Positions 1-7,127 of a stretch of 8,927 bases of DNA are shown piece after piece. Origin of the DNA: Vampirovibrionales bacterium (lineage in GTDB: Bacteria; Cyanobacteriota; Vampirovibrionia; Vampirovibrionales; JAJTHC01); the NCBI GenBank assembly GCA_021299615.1, contig JAJTHC010000024.1:1-8927 (forward strand), in the 5' to 3' direction. Within the stretch, counting starts at the first letter, position 1. Every line of letters starts with the position of its first letter. The notes under the pieces were generated by a model that had not been told where the DNA came from, searched no databases, and was given only the letters and a program-made list of their open reading frames with translations. Position numbers and translations under genes: made by a program.

Positions 1-138
1 CGTATATTCAAAGTCGTAACTGCTTCAAAAAACCATGGGATGCCTTTGACGCTTCGGGATGTCCGTTACTTGAAAAAGGGTCGTGTTTTTGCCAAGATAG
101 GTAGGAAGTGTTGTTGGAAGTCCTGTTCCCTCTCCTAA
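1..138 (+). CDS. Possible 3' end of an upstream gene, product unknown (partial)
   Basis: Frame 1 is open from the first base to a TAA at 136-138, giving 45 residues that include GMPLTLRDVRYLKKGRVFAKIG. The codons used (ttg, cgt, ctt, gtc) resemble those of the clear genes in the window, so this may be the C-terminus of a gene that starts before the window. The stop lies inside the first palindrome (126-153), so the last few codons (CSLS) come from repeat sequence. That would fit a repeat insertion that replaced the original end of the gene. I do not recognise the family. Frame 3 is also open to a TAG at 102-104, so the reading frame is not certain and the stretch could be non-coding. Confidence 0.3.
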   Translation, partial: RIFKVVTASKNHGMPLTLRDVRYLKKGRVFAKIGRKCCWKSCSLS

Positions 139-351
139 TTTTAGGAGAGGGAAGAGAACGTCTGAAAGACGTTCGAGGGTGAGGTTAAACCCTAGACTAC
201 GTTTGTGAGTTTAACCGCCCCCTAACCCTTCGAAGCTAAAGCTTCTCTTGGGAAAGAAAACCGTTGGTTTCCTCTCCCAACCTCTCCATCCTAAAGGAGT
301 AGATTCACTTCGTGAATGAGAAAGGTGTTTGCCCTCCTAAAATTAGGAGGG
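126..351. repeat. Cluster of short palindromes (intergenic repeat mosaic)
   Basis: This gene-free stretch holds at least seven inverted repeats. They are 126-138/141-153 (13-bp perfect arms, TTCCCTCTCCTAA), 156-163/167-174 (GAACGTCT, loop GAA), 183-190/209-216 (GGTTAAAC), 232-237/240-245 (GAAGCT), 248-262/266-280 (15-nt arms, 13 paired, loop GTT), 303-308/312-317 (ATTCAC, loop TTC) and 332-340/343-351 (CCCTCCTAA). The first and last hairpins share the theme CCTCCTAA..TTAGGAGG and bracket the cluster. None is followed by a T-run, so ordinary intrinsic terminators are unlikely. The pattern matches the mobile, palindrome-rich intergenic repeats known from many bacteria. The exact family cannot be named without a genome-wide search. 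The hairpins would lie in or just before the leader of the tusA-like gene. Confidence 0.65.
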
Positions 352-397
352 GGGACAGAGCAAAATAGCCTTCTGAAATAAAAGAAAGAAGCCCCCC

Positions 398-622
398 ATG
401 CCCCTTGACTTACGCAAAACCAAATGCCCCCTCAATTTCGTAAAAGCCAAGCTGGCTTTGGAAAAAATCGCCGTGGGGGACGTGCTGGAACTGTGGATTC
501 TACCCCACGCCGAAAGTGCCTTGAACTTGCCTGAAAGCTTTACGCAAGAAGGGCAAGGCGTCACCCTTGATGCCCCCGAATCGCCCGACAAACAAGTCCT
601 GTGGATTCGCCGTCATCACTAA
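398..622 (+). CDS. TusA/SirA-family sulfur-carrier-like protein
   Basis: This 74-residue protein has the TusA fold signature. An N-terminal strand LDLRKTKCPLNFVKAK leads into a helix, then ALEKIAVGDVLELWI, matching the family pattern LDxRGxxCPxPxxxxKxAL..GxxLxV. Cys10 (of MPLDLRKTKC) is the expected persulfide-carrying cysteine. In classical TusA, which relays sulfur for tRNA 2-thiouridine, the motif is CPxP; here it is CPLN, a form I associate with cyanobacterial relatives, so the exact role is uncertain. Length is typical (70-80). An in-frame TGA at 374-376 and the absence of any other start codon make ATG 398 the only plausible start; the purine-rich AAAGAAAGAAG just upstream could serve as a ribosome site. 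It precedes, and may overlap, the membrane-protein gene and is probably first in that operon. Confidence 0.75.
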   Translation: MPLDLRKTKCPLNFVKAKLALEKIAVGDVLELWILPHAESALNLPESFTQEGQGVTLDAPESPDKQVLWIRRHH

Positions 623-654
623 ATAAGATCACCAAAATAGAAGGAACGCATCCT

Positions 655-2421
655 GTGGCACTTGCCCCCTCTCACTTTAAGCGAAAATCGTCGTCCTTAG
701 ACGGCGTGCCATGGTGGGTGTTTTTGCTTGTACTGGTGGGGATTTTCCTCCTATTGACGCCTGTTTTGCCTTATGAGTCCCTGCATTTTGAAGCCCATCA
801 CATAGCGGTGTTGGTGGGAATGCCTTTTCAAGTCCCGTTGGCGTGGATGCTCCCTGTTTTAGGCATCTTGGGGCTAGCCTCTTTTGCAGGCATTACCCAA
901 CGCTTATTTGCCTTGCATAACAAGCGTTTGCTCGGGGCGGTGTTGATGAGTGGCAGTAGTGTCGGCGTTTTGGTAATGCTCCTTTCCCCAAGCTTGGCCT
1001 TGATGCAATGGGCATTCACCATGATTACGCTGTATCTTGCCTTACGCTGGTGGCAGTGGCGGGTCGCTACGCATGCCAGTCCGTTGTCGCCTTGGCAAGG
1101 GCAAGATGTCGCTATGGGTGTAGGCTTAGGGGCTTTAGGGGCTACTGTGGGCGTGCTTCCGCTGTTCTTGTGCGTGGGGAGCTTGGCGTTGTGGTTTATG
1201 AACGCCACGTCTCGGCGATTTACGTTTTTGTCATGGTGGGAAAACTATCGAGGGGTCACGGTTTCGACGCTCGCTACGCTGATTTTAGGCACCTTGCTAG
1301 GGGTGCTGTTGGGAAGAGGCTGGGGAACTCTTGCCCCCTTTCAAGCCATGCCTTGCGATCTTTCCATGCTTGAAAATGCGACCTTATTTGGGGTGAATCT
1401 TCTCATCTTGTCTTTCCCGTGGAATGGCGTGATTGCCTATGCCTTATGGAATTGGGTGAGTCACTTGGCGTATCACGGCAAAGAAGGGCAACTCTTTGAT
1501 GAGCGAGACAGGCTCTTGCATCAAGTCGCCACAGGATGGGGCATTGGGCTATTAAGCTTGTTGGGTTACGGACTTTTGAGTCATCGTGATTTGAGTTTGC
1601 CGTTGCTTTTAGGAGCGTGCGTGGCATCTTGGTACGGCGGTCACGTCATCGATCGTTCGACGCAATTGCTGGTTCCTCCCAAGGGACTCAAACGGCTTTG
1701 TGATTTAATTCCCTTGTTCTTGCTGGTTTTCGCGGTCTTTGGGGCGTGGTCGATGTTGACTCAAGTGCCTGATACCTATTTAAACGATGCCCCATGGATG
1801 CTGGCAGGGTCTCCTGTGGTGGGGGACTTGGGCGAAAAAGCAGGTAAGTTGGGGGCGTTCTTCGGGGAAATTCCCTTGTGGAAGGTCTGGTTATTGACGC
1901 TTCCCTTGTGGTGTTTAATCGGAAGTGCTGGCATGGTGAGCCTTCAATTTGTGACCTTTTCCATGTACCGCGCCATGAGCGTTTTTGCGGGCTGGAGCGT
2001 GATTTACACGATTTTACTTTTTGCGGTGCAATGGCCGATTACGCATCCCCCTTATATAGGTGAACATCACGCCTTGCTAGAAGCGTTTGACCCTATACCT
2101 AGCACGCAAAACACGCAATACCAAGGTATTCCACCCTATTTATTAAGCAGTCATGGGGCGTCTTTACAAAGCCCTCTTTACGGACTTTCGCCTGAAAACC
2201 GTTTTTATCAAGAACGCCGTACGCAAGACGGACTTCAAGGGCAAGCCGTGCAATTGTTGCCTGTCCATTATATGGGCATGACACGATCCAATCTGCTGTA
2301 TTATAGTTTTTTAGATATTTTGCCATTTCTTTCGCATGTGGGGGTTCATCATTATGTGTTAGAATATCTTCCTATAAGGCGTTTTGAAAAAACGACTTTT
2401 GAAGAAGAGGGAACGCCTTAA
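655..2421 (+). CDS. Large multi-pass membrane protein of unknown function
   Basis: I do not recognise the family. Counting from GTG 655 (588 residues), hydrophobic segments lie near 19-39, 61-80, 92-112, 115-132, 153-181, 201-222, 242-265, 292-309, 314-332, 348-370, 409-431 and 440-461, suggesting ten to twelve membrane helices. A mostly polar C-terminal tail of about 125 residues follows. The middle holds a charged loop (YHGKEGQLFDERDRLLHQ) between helices. The frame is open from GTG 601, which would add 18 residues and overlap the tusA-like gene by 22 bases. I prefer GTG 655 because AAGGA at 641-645 stands 9 nt before it, while 601 has no visible ribosome site. The stop abuts the next start (TAAATG), so translation is probably coupled to the glycosyltransferase. 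By context it may act in glycan assembly or export, for example as a membrane transferase or flippase-like protein; this is inference only. Confidence 0.8.
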   Translation: MALAPSHFKRKSSSLDGVPWWVFLLVLVGIFLLLTPVLPYESLHFEAHHIAVLVGMPFQVPLAWMLPVLGILGLASFAGITQRLFALHNKRLLGAVLMSGSSVGVLVMLLSPSLALMQWAFTMITLYLALRWWQWRVATHASPLSPWQGQDVAMGVGLGALGATVGVLPLFLCVGSLALWFMNATSRRFTFLSWWENYRGVTVSTLATLILGTLLGVLLGRGWGTLAPFQAMPCDLSMLENATLFGVNLLILSFPWNGVIAYALWNWVSHLAYHGKEGQLFDERDRLLHQVATGWGIGLLSLLGYGLLSHRDLSLPLLLGACVASWYGGHVIDRSTQLLVPPKGLKRLCDLIPLFLLVFAVFGAWSMLTQVPDTYLNDAPWMLAGSPVVGDLGEKAGKLGAFFGEIPLWKVWLLTLPLWCLIGSAGMVSLQFVTFSMYRAMSVFAGWSVIYTILLFAVQWPITHPPYIGEHHALLEAFDPIPSTQNTQYQGIPPYLLSSHGASLQSPLYGLSPENRFYQERRTQDGLQGQAVQLLPVHYMGMTRSNLLYYSFLDILPFLSHVGVHHYVLEYLPIRRFEKTTFEEEGTP

Positions 2422-3948
2422 ATGCTTGGTTCAAAACACAAAAAGATTCGCTCAATCAGTACAAAGGCTTTAGCTTCTAAGTCGTTTTGTTTGGATGAGT
2501 CGGCACTCTATCTTGTTTCGCTTGATGGTATGCCTTCACTTCACTACAACCCAAAGGACTTCCCTCAATACTCACAACCGTTTTGGAGCTTGCCCCACGG
2601 TTATTTGCCCAAGCTTAAACAGGTGACGATTCATCCTGAACGTCCCAATGCCTTATGGGTTTTACAACGTTATGGGTATGGTTCTTGTGTGTATCTGCAA
2701 GGGAATTTGCTCACAGAAGCTTTAGCTTCCTTACCTGAAGAGGCTTCTCTTTCTCAAGAAGATGTGTTGCATGGCGTGGTTTTTTACTTGGCACGGCATC
2801 ATGCGGAAGCCTATTTGGAGCCTCCCAACAAGCCCCTGTATACCTGCGACGATGAAAGCAAACTCAATGCCCATTCATTTTTAGACAACCCTGATTTACA
2901 ACCATGGCTTGAAACACAAGCCAACGCCTTGGGGGTGTACTTTGAAAATGGCGTGCTTCAACCCTTGCTTGAAAAATCGCTCCCCTTGGTAAGCATCCTC
3001 CTGCCCTTTCGAGATGCCCCTGCTTTGCTCAAGCAAGTCCTTGACTCGCTGTTAGCGGTCAAGGATGAGTCGCCTCCTTTTGAAATCATCGGCATCAACA
3101 ACCAAAGTCAAGACCCTGAAACCCTCGCCTTAATGGATGCTTACGCTCAACATAAGGACATTCGCTTCATTGCGTATGACGCCCCCTTCAACTACGCCGC
3201 CATGATGAACTTGGGCGTAAAGCACGCATCGGGGGAACTGATTTTACAACTCAACAATGATATTGAACTCATTACACCCAATGCCGTGACGCAATTGGCG
3301 TCTTGGGCGATGTTCCCTAAGGTTGGAGCCGTAGGAGCTACCTTGTTTTACCCCGATGGGAGCTTGCAACACATGGGTTGCCATTTAGGCATATGCGGGC
3401 ATGTGGGTCATTTGTTTCGTTTAAGAGAGTTAGACAGCGTGCCTAAGGCGTGGTCACACGTACAACGCCCTGTAATTGCGGTGACTGGAGCGATGTTGAT
3501 GATGCGTAAAGCGGTGTATCTTGAAATGGCAGGTATGAATGAGGAAGATTTTCAAATCACTTATAATGATATTGATTTATGCCTAAAGTCCCATGAAAAG
3601 GGCTATACGAACCTTTGTTTAGGTTCAGTTCAGGCGATTCATTATGAAAGTATCAGTCGTAAAAAAACGCCGAATAAAATAAAGCACCAGCAAGAACGAG
3701 TTGAACGTCAAGCCTTTCACGCACGCTATGCTCACTTATTACAGTACGTTGATCCCACCTTTTCAAGAGGCTTTGATATGACTTCGGATACAGGCAATCC
3801 TTCGTCCTTCTTATGGAAAAGCCCCTTAAAACGACGTCTCCTTAAGGGACGCATCCCCTTTACGCCGTGGCGTTTTTCATTTTTCAGATCGGCGAATGGT
3901 GCCATACGCTTGATTTTAGATGAACCTTCAAAAGGTGAGCTTACATGA
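2422..3948 (+). CDS. Family 2 glycosyltransferase with N-terminal extension
   Basis: This 508-residue protein carries a GT-A type family 2 domain at about 188-415. It starts with VSILLPFRDAPALL (190-203). The nucleotide/metal site is LNNDIEL (277-283), where NDI replaces the classical DxD. The acceptor-side region is VTGAMLMMRK (354-363), followed by the conserved YNDIDLCLKSHEKGY (381-395) and His407. Such enzymes move a sugar from a nucleotide donor onto a lipid-linked or surface glycan at the inner face of the membrane. Residues 1-185 show no motif I recognise, and 416-508 form a basic tail. No transmembrane helix is evident. ATG 2422 directly follows the upstream stop, with GAGGG at 2407-2411 as ribosome site. 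The last 4 bases overlap the epimerase start (ATGA). Donor and acceptor sugars cannot be read from the sequence. Confidence 0.9.
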   Translation: MLGSKHKKIRSISTKALASKSFCLDESALYLVSLDGMPSLHYNPKDFPQYSQPFWSLPHGYLPKLKQVTIHPERPNALWVLQRYGYGSCVYLQGNLLTEALASLPEEASLSQEDVLHGVVFYLARHHAEAYLEPPNKPLYTCDDESKLNAHSFLDNPDLQPWLETQANALGVYFENGVLQPLLEKSLPLVSILLPFRDAPALLKQVLDSLLAVKDESPPFEIIGINNQSQDPETLALMDAYAQHKDIRFIAYDAPFNYAAMMNLGVKHASGELILQLNNDIELITPNAVTQLASWAMFPKVGAVGATLFYPDGSLQHMGCHLGICGHVGHLFRLRELDSVPKAWSHVQRPVIAVTGAMLMMRKAVYLEMAGMNEEDFQITYNDIDLCLKSHEKGYTNLCLGSVQAIHYESISRKKTPNKIKHQQERVERQAFHARYAHLLQYVDPTFSRGFDMTSDTGNPSSFLWKSPLKRRLLKGRIPFTPWRFSFFRSANGAIRLILDEPSKGELT

Positions 3949-4838
3949 AAGTTTTAATGACGGGGGCAACAGGTTTTATCGGCTACCATGTGCTTCAAAC
4001 CTTTTTAGAAAACGGTGATACCGTTGCCGTGCTAGGCAGAACGCCCCTTCATGAGGCTCCAAAAGACGTGGATTTTCATCACTACGACGGTACATATCCG
4101 TCGGCTTTAGAGGCTTTAAACACTGTTCAGCCCGATATTGTGGTGCATTTGGCGACCCACTTTGTTGGCACGCATCAGCCCGATGATGTGGACAAGCTCC
4201 TTACGGGGAATATCGGTTTTGGCTTACATCTGCTTGAAGCCATGAAACAAAGCGGATGCCGTGCTTGGTTGAATGCGGCGAGTGCTTGGCAATACGCAGG
4301 CAATAGCCCTTTTTACCCCAATGGCTTGTATGCGGCGTCTAAATCCGCCCTAGATGCCTTAGTGAGTGCTTACGTTCACGAATCAGGGCTTCAGGCGATG
4401 AATCTGGTGATTTACGAAAGTTACGGCAAAGGGGACAGTCGTAAGAAGTTGATCCCTCAATTGCTTGCTCAAATGCAAGTAGGGCAACGGTATTTAAAGC
4501 TGGTGGGCAAAGAAAAACAGTTTTACTTTGTGCATGTGCAGGATATTGCCGAAGCGTTTGTGCTGGCGAGCCACCGCTTGGTGGAAGCATCCACGCAAGG
4601 AGTCGGGATGTTTTCGCATTATGCCTTGCGTCCCGATGAATCGCCCATAGGCATTGAAGGCGTGGTACAGACCATGGCTCGTGCGTGGCAGGTGGACTTG
4701 ACGGCGGACTACGGAGCCTTTCCCTTTCGTGCCAACGAAGTGCTGGTGCCTCCAGCAGGGGTGGGGCGTCTGCCTGACTGGGAGCCGAAGATTTCTTTGG
4801 AAGCGGGCTTGGCGTCTTTGTGGTATAGCCAAGTTTAG
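3945..4838 (+). CDS. NAD-dependent sugar epimerase/dehydratase (extended SDR)
   Basis: This 297-residue protein begins with the Rossmann dinucleotide-binding loop TGATGFIG (6-13). Asn110-Ala-Ala-Ser113 supplies the likely catalytic serine and YAASK (Tyr129, Lys133) the catalytic pair of extended short-chain dehydrogenases. IYESYGKGDSRKKLIP (156-171) resembles the substrate-side segment of nucleotide-sugar reductases and epimerases that make deoxysugars. It probably acts on an NDP-sugar in the cytoplasm, feeding the glycosyltransferase gene it overlaps by 4 bases. The ribosome site is AAGGTGAG at 3932-3939. The last codons, encoding Tyr-Ser-Gln-Val plus the TAG, lie in the left inverted repeat of the MITE-like element (4824-4997), so insertion may have replaced the original C-terminus. 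Length is slightly short but within the family range, so activity is likely kept. Confidence 0.88.
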   Translation: MKVLMTGATGFIGYHVLQTFLENGDTVAVLGRTPLHEAPKDVDFHHYDGTYPSALEALNTVQPDIVVHLATHFVGTHQPDDVDKLLTGNIGFGLHLLEAMKQSGCRAWLNAASAWQYAGNSPFYPNGLYAASKSALDALVSAYVHESGLQAMNLVIYESYGKGDSRKKLIPQLLAQMQVGQRYLKLVGKEKQFYFVHVQDIAEAFVLASHRLVEASTQGVGMFSHYALRPDESPIGIEGVVQTMARAWQVDLTADYGAFPFRANEVLVPPAGVGRLPDWEPKISLEAGLASLWYSQV

Positions 4839-4997
4839 AGTTTTCTATACCGTAGGCTATTCTAGGAGCCTAGACTCGCAGATGTGTGAGGTCTACAGAG
4901 ACGACCATAAGCACATCGAGAATCGTAGCGACAACGTATAGACACTGTACAGAAAACTCTAAATTCAGCTATACAGAAAATTATAAACTTGGCTATA
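4824..4997. mobile_element. MITE-like element with long terminal inverted repeats
   Basis: The left end starts TATAGCCAAGTTTA (4824-4837) and the right end finishes TAAACTTGGCTATA (4984-4997), a perfect 14-bp inverted pair. A second pairing joins 4834-4850 with 4947-4963 (16 of 17 bases). The whole left arm 4824-4850 matches two overlapping right-hand copies, 4947-4973 and 4971-4997, each with 4 mismatches in 27, so the right end carries a 24-bp tandem duplication of the terminal repeat. Both ends show TA next to TA, as expected for TA target duplication by IS630/Tc1-mariner-type transposases, and comparable to Correia elements of Neisseria. The interior has no credible gene and a small palindrome at 4861-4874 (TCTAGG/CCTAGA). 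The element covers most of the convergent epimerase/ubiA gap. Copy number is unknown; a palindromic regulatory or terminator region is the alternative reading. Confidence 0.55.
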
Positions 4998-5028
4998 AAG
5001 CTCCTTTCGCAGATCTTTCTATAAAACA

Positions 5029-5928
5029 CTATTGTGAAAGGCGTTCTAGCAAAACAAAAGCGAAAAAGCCTACGCTAATTTGACCGTTTAAGGTAAAAAA
5101 GGCTTGATTCACACGACTTAAGTCATCGGCTTTTACCAAGCGATGCTCACGAATAAGGAGTATCCCCATTAGCACCGTGGCGAAACAAAAACCCCAGCCC
5201 ACAAAACCATACGCCGAATGACTGTATTGCCAAGCAAAAACCAGCAAAAAAACCATAGATCCTACATGCATCCAACGGCTAAGGGTTAAGGCGGTTTCGA
5301 TACCCACTTGAGCAGGCAGGCTAAACAAGCCTTGCGAACGATCAAAGTCCGTGTCTTGGCAGGCGTAAATGACATCAAAGCCCATGACCCACAACGCCAC
5401 CGAAGCCCCAAATAAAATCGGCAAACCCCCTTGCCATGCCCCTGTTTGAGCGAGCCATCCGCCAATGGCAGAAGAACCAAGTGCGAGTCCCAAAACCAAG
5501 TGACACAGGCTGGTGAATCGTTTGGTGTAAGAATATAGCGTCAATATCAAAACAGCCACAGGCAGTAATTGCTTGCACAATAAAGGCAATTGCCACACGG
5601 CGAAAATCATCAAAGTTAACGCCCCAATGGTGAGTCCCCATGCTTCTGTTTTAGAAACCAAGCCTGCGGGGATTTCTCGTGAAGCGGTGCGAGGGTTGAG
5701 GGCATCTAGGTGAGCATCGGCAAGGCGGTTCAAGCCCATGGCATAGGTGCGACCGCCGACCATCGCCAAGATTACCCATAAAAGCGTGTTCAGCGAAGGA
5801 AAGCACGTGGGAAGATTCGCCAGTAATAAAGCTGTCATCGCAAAAGGCAAGGCAAAAATGGTATGCTCTAAACGCACCAAATTCGCATAATGGGTGAGTT
5901 TACTTTGGACGTGCTTGATGAAACTCAT
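5029..5928 (-). CDS. UbiA-family aromatic prenyltransferase (UbiA/MqnP-like)
   Basis: This 299-residue integral membrane protein with about eight or nine hydrophobic segments matches UbiA-type prenyltransferases, which join a polyprenyl diphosphate to an aromatic ring during quinone synthesis. The first aspartate motif is NRLADAHLDALNPR (67-80, Asp71 and Asp75), followed by TASREIPAG. The second is DVIYACQDTDFD (185-196, Asp192, Asp194, Asp196). LYSYTKRFT..CHLVLGLALG (131-151) and VNQAFFTLNG (273-282) recall the branch containing MqnP of the futalosine menaquinone route and the 4-hydroxybenzoate enzymes lacking a full ubi set. I cannot decide between these substrates. The start overlaps the aroB stop (ATGA) and AGGA lies 11 nt upstream, so it is coupled to aroB and last in the minus-strand operon. 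The gene ends next to the MITE-like element. Confidence 0.88.
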   Translation of the reverse strand: MSFIKHVQSKLTHYANLVRLEHTIFALPFAMTALLLANLPTCFPSLNTLLWVILAMVGGRTYAMGLNRLADAHLDALNPRTASREIPAGLVSKTEAWGLTIGALTLMIFAVWQLPLLCKQLLPVAVLILTLYSYTKRFTSLCHLVLGLALGSSAIGGWLAQTGAWQGGLPILFGASVALWVMGFDVIYACQDTDFDRSQGLFSLPAQVGIETALTLSRWMHVGSMVFLLVFAWQYSHSAYGFVGWGFCFATVLMGILLIREHRLVKADDLSRVNQAFFTLNGQISVGFFAFVLLERLSQ

Positions 5929-7127
5929 GCCGTTACATTTCCTAAATGATACATCAAATAAGCGTGGGCTTTTTTAATCCCCATAACGGCATCGTGAGCA
6001 GGCAAGCTTCCCACCGTAACAGTGCCTAAGGGTAAAACAGGCAAGACGACTCGTAATTGACCCGATGTGATGACTTTCTTGTCTTTCGCCATAAAGGGGA
6101 GTAAATCTTCAGCCGATGGCAATCCAGCAAGGCTTTTGAGAGCGTCATAAGGAAATAGCGTTAAGCCTTCCATTAAAATCAGGATGCGTTTGACGTAAGC
6201 GTCGCCTAAAACAGCGTCATTGGTGAAAATCGCACAAAGCATGCCAATCGCCACGGCTTCCCCATGTAGGAGCCTGCCGTAGCCAAAATACGCTTCATAC
6301 GCATGAGCAAAGGTATGCCCCAAGTTCAGGCAAACCCTTCCACGAGCGTCATTTGCAGGGAAGGATTCCGTTTCATCTCGCATCACCACAGCGGCTTTAA
6401 TCGCACAGGCTTTGCGGATAAAGGCGTTTTCTTCTAAACGCCAATCCGCTCCCAAACGCTCAAAATCAGCGAATAGGGACGTATCTTCATCGATGGGGGT
6501 ATCCAAGGCGGTGGCTTCAATCAAGGCGTATTTAAAGAGTTCCGCAAGCCCTGCTTGGATTTCTCGAGGGGGAAGCGTCTTTAAGGTGTCGGTGTCGATG
6601 CTGACTAAATCGGGTTGCTTAAAGGCTCCGATGCTATTTTTGACGTCGCCAAAATTGACAGCGACTTTGCCTCCGACCGATGAATCCACTTGCGAAAGCA
6701 GGGTGGTGGGGACTTGCACAAAGCGTGTGCCTCGGTAGTAGCTAGCCGCCAGAAATCCTGTCAAATCACCGACGACGCCTCCGCCTAAGGCGAGAAAGAC
6801 ATCTTTTCGGGTCATGCCAGCTTGCATGGCGTGTGCGTAAAGCCCTTCGAGAATTTTTAAATCTTTGGCGACTTCCCCTTGTGGCACAGGGGCTTCAATC
6901 ATCTTAAAGTCACTGCCTTCTAAGGCGTGACGAACCTGTTCTAAATAAAGACTTGGCAAGCCCTTATCATAGACCACCATAATTTTTTGTTGAGTCGTGA
7001 TGCCTGCCTTTTGCAGATCCTGCCCCAATAACGCCAAGCCTCCTGCTTGAATGAGAATCTCATAAGCGTGAGGCGTGCCGTCTAGTTTTAGTGTCAAGGG
7101 AGCATCTTGGGTGTGGGGGGTATTCAT
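5925..7127 (-). CDS. aroB: 3-dehydroquinate synthase
   Basis: AroB converts DAHP to 3-dehydroquinate, the second shikimate step, using NAD and a divalent metal in the cytoplasm. The 400-residue protein shows the NAD loop GGGVVGD (115-121) followed by LTGFLAASYYRG. The diagnostic substrate segment is VPTTLLSQVDSSVGGKVAVN (139-158). AELFKYALI (195-203) holds the expected metal ligand Glu196 and substrate lysine Lys199. The other metal ligands are His271 in NLGHTFAHAYE and His288 in LHGEAVAIGM. All key residues are present, so it should be active. It is 30-40 residues longer than common AroB proteins, mainly at the two ends. The start abuts the aroK stop (TAAATG) with GGAG 9 nt upstream, and the end overlaps ubiA (ATGA), showing one co-translated unit. 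Confidence 0.97.
   Translation of the reverse strand: MNTPHTQDAPLTLKLDGTPHAYEILIQAGGLALLGQDLQKAGITTQQKIMVVYDKGLPSLYLEQVRHALEGSDFKMIEAPVPQGEVAKDLKILEGLYAHAMQAGMTRKDVFLALGGGVVGDLTGFLAASYYRGTRFVQVPTTLLSQVDSSVGGKVAVNFGDVKNSIGAFKQPDLVSIDTDTLKTLPPREIQAGLAELFKYALIEATALDTPIDEDTSLFADFERLGADWRLEENAFIRKACAIKAAVVMRDETESFPANDARGRVCLNLGHTFAHAYEAYFGYGRLLHGEAVAIGMLCAIFTNDAVLGDAYVKRILILMEGLTLFPYDALKSLAGLPSAEDLLPFMAKDKKVITSGQLRVVLPVLPLGTVTVGSLPAHDAVMGIKKAHAYLMYHLGNVTA

Noticed and set aside
126..153. Intrinsic terminator for the upstream frame
   Set aside because: The stem is strong but is followed by GGAAGAGAAC with no T-run.
126..351. CRISPR array
   Set aside because: The repeats are palindromes of differing sequence, without a constant direct repeat or regular spacers, and no cas gene is nearby.
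343..591. 82-codon minus-strand open frame
   Set aside because: It is antisense to the TusA-like gene, whose family motif is clear, and it begins in palindromic DNA.
828..1208. 126-codon open frame on the minus strand
   Set aside because: It lies wholly inside the membrane-protein gene, has low-complexity composition rich in Lys, Thr and Pro, and shows no family motif; it is a shadow of the opposite strand.
4729..5083. Short plus-strand open frames in the convergent gap
   Set aside because: They overlap the epimerase end and the MITE-like element, have no ribosome site or homology-like motif, and read through repeat sequence.
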